From Pelosinus fermentans (GTDB lineage Bacteria > Bacillota > Negativicutes > DSM-13327): a stretch of DNA of 39,839 nt. The stretch spans positions 1-39,839 of the forward strand of contig DJJR01000066.1 in the NCBI GenBank assembly GCA_002434245.1, read 5' to 3'. The position numbers were made by a program, and so were the translations under genes. A model generated the notes under the pieces. The model made no database searches, was not told the DNA's origin, and saw only the letters and a list, made by a program, of their open reading frames with translations. This document shows, in pieces, positions 33,326 to 39,839 of the stretch; within the stretch, counting starts at the first letter, position 1, and each line of letters opens with the position of its first letter.

Positions 33326-34117
33326 ATGAAAGAATTGCAAAAGAAAATCGAAGCTACCTTAGCAGCATACAGGGGCCGCTGGGGAATGGTAATTCTAAAT
33401 CATTCCAGTGGGCAGCATTTCGCAATAAACCCTGATATGGTCTTTCCCGCGGCGAGTATGATTAAAATCCCGATCATGTATGAAGTAATGCGTCAGGCAG
33501 CAGCCGGCAGAATCGACCTTGAACAGCTTCTGGTTGTAAAGGATGAATTGCGCGTAGATGGAGCTGGTATTCTAAAAGAACTGCGGCCCGGTATCTCTAT
33601 GACAATTCGAGAACTTGTCACCTTAATGATTATCCTCAGTGATAATACGGCAACCAATATGCTCATTGATCTTCTTAGTATGAGCGCTGTCAACCAGACC
33701 ATGGAGCATCTGGGGTTAAAAACAACGGTACTGCGCCGCCAGATGATGGATTTTGCTGCCGCTGCAGCAGGTCAGGAAAATGAAACCTCCTCAGCAGATA
33801 TGATACATTTATTAACAATAATTTACGACGATACCCATCTTCCTGCTGATTACGGCAAACTAATGATCGATATTTTATCCAGGCAGCAGGTTAGAGATAA
33901 ATTGCCTTTCTTCCTACCAGAAGAAATCGTAATTGCTCATAAAACAGGAACCCTCCCTGGGGTAGAACATGATGGAGGAATCCTCTTTTTACCCGGCGGT
34001 CCATATATCATTTGCATCATGACTGCTGATCTTCCCGTTAATGTAGAAGGACTTCAGCTAGTTGCCGCCCTCGGCAAGGTAATATACGAACATTTTGGGC
34101 TTGCTCAAATCAACTAA
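33326..34117 (+). CDS. Class A beta-lactamase-fold serine hydrolase, cytoplasmic
   Basis: The 263-residue protein has the serine-hydrolase triad of motifs: SxxK in PAASMIKIP (S44, K47), SDN in LSDNTATNML (105-107) and KTG in AHKTGTLPG (206-208). GQENETSS (about 149-156) may supply the omega-loop glutamate. There is no signal peptide, so it should act in the cytoplasm, unlike secreted beta-lactamases. Placed between the transporter ATPases and the binding protein, it is more likely a peptidase/amidase or D-amino-acid peptide hydrolase acting on imported peptides than a resistance enzyme. ATG follows TAGGAGAAAATA. Confidence 0.85.
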   Translation: MKELQKKIEATLAAYRGRWGMVILNHSSGQHFAINPDMVFPAASMIKIPIMYEVMRQAAAGRIDLEQLLVVKDELRVDGAGILKELRPGISMTIRELVTLMIILSDNTATNMLIDLLSMSAVNQTMEHLGLKTTVLRRQMMDFAAAAAGQENETSSADMIHLLTIIYDDTHLPADYGKLMIDILSRQQVRDKLPFFLPEEIVIAHKTGTLPGVEHDGGILFLPGGPYIICIMTADLPVNVEGLQLVAALGKVIYEHFGLAQIN

Positions 34118-34241
34118 GATTCTCTAGCAAGTCAATTTATTCCTGATAGGTCAGCAACTACGAGCATAACTAGCTTTTGCCTGCTTACAGCTATTTAGCA
34201 GTTTTTGAAAATTTTTATTTTGACACTAAGGGGGAAAAACA

Positions 34242-35834
34242 ATGTATAAGAAAATCCTTCTAGCTATGATGATGCTAGTAATGCTCCTTAGCCTAACGAT
34301 AGGCTGTAGTAAATCGGACAGCAACGAGCAGGTGCTTCGCTATGCCTTAGAGGCAGAACCGGCAACCTTAGATCCTGCCAAGTCCACAGCCATTCCAGAA
34401 TCCCTAGTCGAACTGCAGATTTTTGAAGGCCTGACCCGCCTGGATGCAAAAGACCAGCCTGCAGCTGGCGTGGCGGAACGCTGGGAGGTCACTCCTGATG
34501 GTCTTACATATGTTTTTTATTTACGCCAGAATGCAAAATGGTCCAATGGTGATCCAGTAACTGCAGGGGATTTTGAGTTTGCCTGGAAGCGAGTCTTAAA
34601 TCCGGAGTTTGCTTCTGAAAATGCCTATATGTTATTCTCCATAAAAAACGCCCAAGCCTACAATGAAAAGAAAACAGCAGCCGATACTGTAGGAGTGAAA
34701 GCCCTAAATGAGCATACCCTGGAAGTAACTTTAGAAAAACCTACAGCATATTTTCTAAGTTTAGCAGCCTTTCATGCCTTTTATCCAGTTCATCCAAAAA
34801 CAGTAACTGCCAGCCCTGACAAATGGGCTAATGAAGTAAATACCTTAGTTGGTAATGGTCCCTTCAAAATAACCAATTGGGTTCACAGTGGTCAAATTGA
34901 TTTTGCAAAAAATGATCAATACTGGGATGCAGCAGCTGTGAAACTAACAAAAATGGAATGGCCAATTAGTGATTCCCAATCTACCCGACTGTCGCTGATC
35001 GAAAATAAGCAGGTTGACATGATGGTGGAGCCGCCTGTTGTAGAGCATGACCGCCTGAATAAAGAGGGGCTTCTCCAAATATCACCTTACTTAGGAACCT
35101 ATTACTATGTATTTAATACCCAAAAAGCTCCCTTTGACAATTCTAAAGTACGTAAAGCTCTTACCTTGGGCATTAATCGCGATGCACTCGTGAAAAATGT
35201 AATTAAAGGCGGGAAAAAACCAGCCTATGCTTGGGTGGCGCCAGGTCTTACGAACCCTTCTACTGGTAAAGATTTTCGTGAAGAAGGCGGAAATTATGCC
35301 CTTGAAGATATCGAGTCAGCTAAAAAGCTGTTGACGGAAGCCGGCTACCCCGGCGGCCAGGGATTGCCTCCCATTACGATTTTGTTTAATACTGGCGAGA
35401 TGCATAAATCCATCGCCGAAGCGATTCAAGAAATGTGGAAACAGAACTTAGGCGTATCTGCGAGCTTAACCAATCAGGAATCAAAAGTATTCTTAGAATC
35501 ACGAACCCAAGGTGAATTCCAAGTTGCACGGGCTTCCTGGGTCGGTGACTATGCAGATCCCATGACCTTTATGGATGTATTTAAAGATCCCGGCAATGAT
35601 GCCAAGTATAAGAATCCAGCATATAATAACCTGATCGAAACTGCCCAATCCACAATGGATCAAAGCCTTCGTATGCAGGCCATGCATGATGCAGAGAAAG
35701 TTCTCTTTGATGATGCAGTGATCCTTCCCATTTACTACACAACCCAGCCATATGTGGCGAGACCCTATGTAAAAGGCTATTTCTGGTCTGTACTTGGTCT
35801 TGCTGATTTCAAAACTGCATATATAGAGAAGTAA
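34242..35834 (+). CDS. Peptide-binding lipoprotein (DppA/OppA family)
   Basis: A 530-residue extracytoplasmic solute-binding protein of family 5. The signal peptide ends in a lipobox LTIGC (lipidated C22), followed by LRYALEAEPATLDPAKST. Family signatures include TYVFYLRQNAKWSNGDPVTAGDF and VRKALTLGINRDALVKNV. It captures peptides for the four-gene transporter upstream. ATG follows AAGGGGGAAAAACA. Overall features resemble the OppA branch more than nickel or heme binders. The repeat element at 35867 lies just after its stop. Confidence 0.94.
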   Translation: MYKKILLAMMMLVMLLSLTIGCSKSDSNEQVLRYALEAEPATLDPAKSTAIPESLVELQIFEGLTRLDAKDQPAAGVAERWEVTPDGLTYVFYLRQNAKWSNGDPVTAGDFEFAWKRVLNPEFASENAYMLFSIKNAQAYNEKKTAADTVGVKALNEHTLEVTLEKPTAYFLSLAAFHAFYPVHPKTVTASPDKWANEVNTLVGNGPFKITNWVHSGQIDFAKNDQYWDAAAVKLTKMEWPISDSQSTRLSLIENKQVDMMVEPPVVEHDRLNKEGLLQISPYLGTYYYVFNTQKAPFDNSKVRKALTLGINRDALVKNVIKGGKKPAYAWVAPGLTNPSTGKDFREEGGNYALEDIESAKKLLTEAGYPGGQGLPPITILFNTGEMHKSIAEAIQEMWKQNLGVSASLTNQESKVFLESRTQGEFQVARASWVGDYADPMTFMDVFKDPGNDAKYKNPAYNNLIETAQSTMDQSLRMQAMHDAEKVLFDDAVILPIYYTTQPYVARPYVKGYFWSVLGLADFKTAYIEK

Positions 35835-35866
35835 GAAAATACTGCGCGTTAAAAATAAGATCTTTT

Positions 35867-35952
35867 GAAACGCGAAGATGCGAAGAAGAGGAATAACACG
35901 AAGTAAACATATTCGGTCTCTTAACTTCGCCTCTTCGCGCCTTCGCGTTTCG
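35867..35952. repeat. Dispersed inverted repeat, gcgaag type
   Basis: Left arm gaaacgcgaagatgcgaaga (35867-35886, continuing to 35903) and right arm cttcgcctcttcgcgccttc (35925-35944, ending gcgtttc at 35951) form a long imperfect hairpin with a loop of about 20 nt. The architecture matches the cacagag elements, but the unit is gcgaag. It sits between the lipoprotein and carboxypeptidase genes. Confidence 0.65.
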
Positions 35953-35994
35953 TATTTTTGCTCAAAAAATTATATAGGAGGTGATCTTATTTTT

Positions 35995-36939
35995 TTGATT
36001 CCTCAAATTAAACCGAAGTGCCTTTTGCCTGGAGACACGATTGGTGTGATTGCTCCCGCCAGTCCTGGGGATGAAGAGTCCACCCAGGCAGGCATCGCAT
36101 GGTTAGAAGCACAGGGCTTTCATGTTCATCCAGGTAAAACAGTTGACCAAACCTTCGGATATTTAGCAGGATCAGATGCCTTGCGGGCAGCGGATATCAA
36201 TACTATGTTTATGTCACCTGCCATTGACGGCATTATTTGTTTGCGGGGCGGCTATGGCACCATGCGGCTATTGGAATTATTAGACTATGACATGATACGC
36301 ACCCATCCTAAAGTATTTGTTGGCTATAGTGATATAACCGCCCTACACACAAGTATCAGGCAAAAGACAGGTCTCGTTACCTTTCATGGACCCATGGTAG
36401 GATCCGATATGGGCAAAGGTCTGTCGGATTATACTTGGGATTATTTATCCCGAGCGATTACCGTTTCTGCGCCTCTCGGTCCCATTCTAAACCCTGCTGA
36501 TTCATTGCCTCCCAGCTTTATCGCCTCGGGAGAGGCCAGGGGGCAACTGACAGGAGGAAACTTAAGCCTCCTTACCGCCACTCTGGGAACCCCTTATGAA
36601 ATTGATACCAGAGGAAAAATTCTGTGTCTGGAAGAAGTCGCTGAAGCCCCCTACCGCATAGACAGGATGCTTACCCAATTACTGTTAGCTGGTAAACTGC
36701 AAGATACAGCAGGAATTGTATTCGATGTATGCGCCAACTGTGAATTAGAATTAGAACCGCCGGACTTCACTGTGGAAGAAGTCTTGCGGGATCGTTTAGG
36801 AGATTTACAAAAACCCGTCCTCTATCATTTGCATTTTGGGCATACTGCTGATAAAGCAACGCTTCCCTTAGGAGTCACAGGGATACTCAATTCTTTTTCA
36901 AACAACTTCGAAATAATTGAAACTGCCACTACGGATTAA
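35995..36939 (+). CDS. S66 family L,D-carboxypeptidase (LdcA/MccF-like)
   Basis: The 314-residue enzyme has the S66 serine-nucleophile elbow GYSDITAL (S112), the glutamate in CLEEVAEAPYRIDRML (E213/214) and the histidine in LHFGHTADKATLPLG (H283), matching LdcA positions. Family enzymes remove the terminal D-Ala of murein tetrapeptides or cleave microcin C-type adducts. The frame is open from 35878, but its first 39 codons translate the repeat element. AGGAGGTGATC at 35976-35986 serves TTG 35995 (MIPQIKPKCLLPGDTIG...), spaced 13 nt; ATT 35989 would have better spacing but is a rare start. Confidence 0.9.
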   Translation: MIPQIKPKCLLPGDTIGVIAPASPGDEESTQAGIAWLEAQGFHVHPGKTVDQTFGYLAGSDALRAADINTMFMSPAIDGIICLRGGYGTMRLLELLDYDMIRTHPKVFVGYSDITALHTSIRQKTGLVTFHGPMVGSDMGKGLSDYTWDYLSRAITVSAPLGPILNPADSLPPSFIASGEARGQLTGGNLSLLTATLGTPYEIDTRGKILCLEEVAEAPYRIDRMLTQLLLAGKLQDTAGIVFDVCANCELELEPPDFTVEEVLRDRLGDLQKPVLYHLHFGHTADKATLPLGVTGILNSFSNNFEIIETATTD

Positions 36940-36968
36940 AGACTGGGGAACTGAGGTGAAAGACAATC

Positions 36969-38093
36969 ATGGATAAAAAAGCATGGAAAGAACAAGTTAT
37001 TGCCGCAGTGGATGCCATGGCTCCAGAGCTTATCGATATGAGCCTGTTCTTACACAAGAATCCTGAACTGAGCGGTCAGGAATACCAGGCAGCTCAACGA
37101 CTGATTAGTGCAGCTGAAAAGCGAGGCTTCCTTGTAAAAAAGAACATTAGCGGTTACGAAACAGCTTTTATTGCCCGTAAGGGAACTATAGGACCTAAAA
37201 TTGCTTTTCTCGCTGAATATGATGCGCTGCCAGGACTAGGTCACGCCTGCGGACACAATCTCATTGCTGCTATGAGCTGGGGTGCTGCAGCAGCATTCGC
37301 AGCGGTGGCAAAAGACCGGGCCGTTTCCTATTTGATTGGCTGCCCTGCCGAGGAGACCAGCGGTGCTAAAGTCTCCATGGCAGCCGATGGTATCTTTAAT
37401 GAATTAAGGGCAGCTCTTATTATTCATCCTGGAGACTGCAATAACATGGGTGGCACGTCTTATGCCACTCATCCCTTAAAAGTAACCTTTCACGGACGCC
37501 CTGCCCATGTAGCCAGCAAAACAAATAAAGGGATCAATGCTTTAGATGCCCTTGTCATGTTTTATCAGGGCATTAAACCCTTACGCCAAACCTTTACGCA
37601 AGAAACCATCATAGCAGGAATTATCACCAAAGGAGGAACAGCTCCTAACATTGTAACGGATGAGGCAGAAGGGAAATTTACTATACGGGCTTTATCATCT
37701 CACTATTTGGAAGAAACCGTTATTCCTGCGGTACGAAGGCTGGCTGATGGCATCGCACTTGCTACAAATACAAGGGTTGAAACTGTGCATTATGAGCCTT
37801 TGTTCAAAGAGCTGATCAATGATCCTGAGTTAATGAAATTCTTCCAAGAAAATATGACCTTGCTGGGTGAAAAAATTACCCTGTTAGAACCAAATGATGC
37901 CGATGGCTCCACCGATGTGGGTAATGTCAGTCACGCGGCACCTACGATCCATCCCGATATTTTCATTGGAAGCAGCCTTTCAGCACACACCCCGGAATTT
38001 GCCGCAGCAACAGGATCCCCTTATGCTCAGGAGAGATTATTAATAGGAGCGAAAGCGATGGCCATGACGGCTATTGATCTGCTTGATTTATAA
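36969..38093 (+). CDS. M20 family amidohydrolase (AbgB/p-aminobenzoyl-glutamate hydrolase type)
   Basis: A 374-residue M20D metallopeptidase. Metal-site motifs are AEYDALPGLGHACGHN (D85, H96 area), GCPAEETSGAK and a C-terminal SHAAPTIHP. The dimerisation domain begins near HGRPAHVASK. Family members remove acyl or aminoacyl groups from amino acids and dipeptides. The ATG follows GAGGTGAAAGACAATC. It is the last gene of the peptide operon, and a terminator follows 12 bp downstream. Confidence 0.92.
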   Translation: MDKKAWKEQVIAAVDAMAPELIDMSLFLHKNPELSGQEYQAAQRLISAAEKRGFLVKKNISGYETAFIARKGTIGPKIAFLAEYDALPGLGHACGHNLIAAMSWGAAAAFAAVAKDRAVSYLIGCPAEETSGAKVSMAADGIFNELRAALIIHPGDCNNMGGTSYATHPLKVTFHGRPAHVASKTNKGINALDALVMFYQGIKPLRQTFTQETIIAGIITKGGTAPNIVTDEAEGKFTIRALSSHYLEETVIPAVRRLADGIALATNTRVETVHYEPLFKELINDPELMKFFQENMTLLGEKITLLEPNDADGSTDVGNVSHAAPTIHPDIFIGSSLSAHTPEFAAATGSPYAQERLLIGAKAMAMTAIDLLDL

Positions 38094-38105
38094 ACATCAT
38101 AAAGT

Positions 38106-38154
38106 AAGACTTGATTCAGCGGAGTTTTAACTTCCTGTGAATCAAGTCTTTTTT
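38106..38154. terminator. Terminator of the peptide operon
   Basis: AAGACTTGATTCA/TGAATCAAGTCTT, a 13-bp stem with a 19-nt loop, is followed by T4-6 on the plus strand. It lies between the converging M20 and CoA-transferase genes. Confidence 0.85.
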
Positions 38155-38214
38155 ATTCCATGGATTTCCGCCTTCTATTATCCTAGATACTACTTAGATC
38201 AATACAGTATATGA

Positions 38215-38868
38215 TTATTTCATAGTTTGAATATCTCGGCTTACGTTAAAGCTTGCTTGTGTTTTATCCCGAAGTGCTGCAATACTAACCCCCTCCGCAA
38301 TTTCTTCTAAGATAAGACCATCCTTTCCTATCGTGAATACACCAAGTTCAGTGACAATCATTGTCACTACTGCCTTGCCAGTCAAGGGCAGCGTGCATTT
38401 ATCAAGAATTTTTGCTGATCCGTCTTTCGCACAATGCTCCATGGCAATAATGACCTTTTTTGCGCCAACAACCAGATCCATGGCTCCTCCCATGCCTGGA
38501 ATCATTTTACCGGGAACCATCCAATTTGCCAGATTACCCTCGTTGTCTACCTGCAGCCCCCCGAGTACAGTTACATCTACATGCCCTCCGCGGATTAATG
38601 CAAATGACATCGCACTATCAAACATCACCGCACCAGGAATAGCCCCTGCTGGCTGGCCGCCAGCATTCACTAGATTAGGATGTATCGAACCGTCTATGGG
38701 CCCAAGACCGACGAAACCATTTTCTGAATGGAGAACCACGCTGATCTCTTGGGGTAAATAATTGGCAACCAAGGTCGGCAGTCCGATTCCAAGATTAACA
38801 ACATCGCCGTCCCTTAATTCTAATGCCACTCGCCTGGCAATGATTGCTTTTGCATCCAATGACTTCAT
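38215..38868 (-). CDS. 3-oxoacid/acetate CoA-transferase subunit B
   Basis: The 217-residue beta subunit of a family I CoA-transferase. VNLGIGLPTLVANYLP and the active-site segment SENGFVGLGP (catalytic glutamate in the SENG motif) are clear. It forms a heteromer with the alpha subunit to exchange CoA between acetoacetyl-CoA, acetyl-CoA or butyryl-CoA and free acids. ATG 38877 is adjacent to GGGGAGG and too close to use. ATG 38868, 9 nt away, is preferred and lies 2 bp after the alpha-subunit stop. Confidence 0.92.
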   Translation of the reverse strand: MKSLDAKAIIARRVALELRDGDVVNLGIGLPTLVANYLPQEISVVLHSENGFVGLGPIDGSIHPNLVNAGGQPAGAIPGAVMFDSAMSFALIRGGHVDVTVLGGLQVDNEGNLANWMVPGKMIPGMGGAMDLVVGAKKVIIAMEHCAKDGSAKILDKCTLPLTGKAVVTMIVTELGVFTIGKDGLILEEIAEGVSIAALRDKTQASFNVSRDIQTMK

Positions 38869-38870
38869 TT

Positions 38871-39527
38871 TTAACATCCTCCCCTACAAATGATTTTGTC
38901 CACCAAAATCCCTGGAGTCATCACTTGGTCAGGGTCAATGGTACCGATTTCTACTATTTCGTCAACCTCAGCAATTACCAAATCAGCAGCCATCGCTATA
39001 ATTGGATTGAAATTCCTTGCAGTTTTATCATAAATTAAATTTCCCGCCCTATCCGCTTTTTTCGCTTTAAGAAGCGCAACATTTGCCCTCAATGGTGTTT
39101 CTAGAAGATACTCTTTTTCACCCATAACTAGTTTTTGTTTATCTTTTTCCACTATGGTGCCGATTCCAGTTGGTGTAAGAAAACCACCTAATCCAGCTCC
39201 ACCGCAGCGAATCCGTTCTATAAGAGTTCCTTGAGGAACCAATTCCACTTCAATTTCATTAGCAATCATTTGCTTTCCTGTACATGGGTTAGTACCAATA
39301 TGAGAGACGATGGCTTTTCTTACCTGACGATTAGCGATCAGCCTTCCAACTCCTTTATCCACAAATGACGTATCATTAGCAATTAACGTTATGTTACTTA
39401 CACCATTATCAATCATAACCTGTATGATTTCCTCTGGAGTTCCTATTCCTAAAAAACCACCAAACATAACAACCATATCATCATGCAGAAATTCTGCCAC
39501 TTGTTCAATACATATCAATTTACTCAC
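38871..39527 (-). CDS. 3-oxoacid/acetate CoA-transferase subunit A
   Basis: The 218-residue alpha subunit has the family I signature MVVMFGGFLGIGTPEEII near the N-terminus, then GGAGLGGFLTPTGIGT and YLLETPLRANVALLKAKKAD. It ends IICRGGC, overlapping the ribosome binding site of the beta subunit, so the two are translated together. Resembles AtoD/CtfA. ATG is preceded by AGGAGATTTAATAGGGTGAG, with AGGAG about 13 nt away and GGGTG about 2 nt away, so the start is reasonable but not certain. Confidence 0.92.
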   Translation of the reverse strand: MSKLICIEQVAEFLHDDMVVMFGGFLGIGTPEEIIQVMIDNGVSNITLIANDTSFVDKGVGRLIANRQVRKAIVSHIGTNPCTGKQMIANEIEVELVPQGTLIERIRCGGAGLGGFLTPTGIGTIVEKDKQKLVMGEKEYLLETPLRANVALLKAKKADRAGNLIYDKTARNFNPIIAMAADLVIAEVDEIVEIGTIDPDQVMTPGILVDKIICRGGC

Positions 39528-39839
39528 CCTATTAAATCTCCTTTTGAAATACGTTGAGTCATTCCCATCACTTCATATCAATATCAATTGAATTCCAAAT
39601 CCTTTGATATTCCAGATTAAGTAAAAGCTACCCATTTTGTTGGCAGCCTCTACTTTTTTAATAGCTTTCATTCTACTGAAATAACATAATACCGGTTATA
39701 GCAACCACGTTACCAATAAAGAACCATGAATGTTGATTAACCATTTATATCCATATTATTTTCGTGTCCAAAGCATTGAAAATAAAACTGTCGAATAGCT
39801 GATTGCCATTCCAGTGAAAATGTTCCTGCCAATAATATG
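39528..39839. other. Right-edge stretch without an intact gene
   Basis: The minus strand carries two short hydrophobic frames. Positions 39756-39839 run off the edge and end WTRK-stop. Positions 39673-39744 encode MVNQHSWFFIGNVVAITGIM ending LFQ-stop. They lie in different frames, as if the 3' end of a membrane-protein gene were broken. No family is recognised and neither has a ribosome binding site I can see. Confidence 0.35.

Noticed and set aside
35878..35994. 39-residue N-terminal extension of the L,D-carboxypeptidase
   Set aside because: It is a translation of the gcgaag inverted repeat. The family N-terminus begins at IPQIKPK and a strong ribosome binding site lies after the repeat.

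Overview
The window looks like chromosomal DNA of an AT-rich, spore-forming, diderm Firmicute of the Negativicutes (Pelosinus/Sporomusa type; this is inference). Two things support this. A BofA-type gene points to the sporulating lineage. A signal-peptide + SLH + beta-barrel protein of OmpM type (24810-26075) points to an outer membrane. No phage, IS transposase or CRISPR array was seen.

Region 1 (1-5115, minus strand) is the classic Firmicute housekeeping block: tRNA-Ser(GGA), a small membrane protein, the SRP RNA, dnaX, ebfC, recR, a YaaL-like gene and bofA. It ends at an rRNA-type promoter whose 16S leader runs off the left edge. Region 2 (5396-9281) holds a MurR/RpiR regulator, an HD-GYP protein that appears to start at a non-AUG/GUG/UUG codon, dapA, and two very small membrane-peptide ORFs with good ribosome binding sites.

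Region 3 (9282-26075) is a carbohydrate/amine block. It has a class III aminotransferase (gabT-like) and an aldehyde dehydrogenase. It has two paralogous lactose/cellobiose-type PTS gene sets (EIIC, EIIB, EIIA). A LevR-like sigma-54 activator precedes the first set, and a strong -24/-12 promoter precedes the second. A MocR-type regulator with an 18-bp perfect palindrome is divergent from a GH4 phosphoglycosidase; a GH1 (phospho-)beta-glucosidase and the SLH porin follow. The block reads as a beta-glucoside uptake locus spanning both membranes: porin, PTS, then intracellular phospho-glycosidases.

Region 4 (26757-28969, minus) has a short YkuD L,D-transpeptidase and a membrane-anchored FMN glutamate-synthase-like protein. 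Region 5 (29448-38093, plus) is an eight-gene peptide operon: two Dpp/Opp permeases, two ATPases, a cytoplasmic class A beta-lactamase-fold serine hydrolase, the peptide-binding lipoprotein, an S66 L,D-carboxypeptidase and an M20 amidohydrolase. Import of (muro)peptides coupled to their breakdown is the natural reading. Region 6 (38215-39527, minus) is a two-subunit 3-oxoacid/acetate CoA-transferase.

Scattered through the gene gaps from 22.9 to 36.0 kb are five members of an imperfect inverted-repeat family. The arms are built on a short cadence (variants of cacagag, gcgaag, cacaaag) and change sequence between copies while staying self-complementary.
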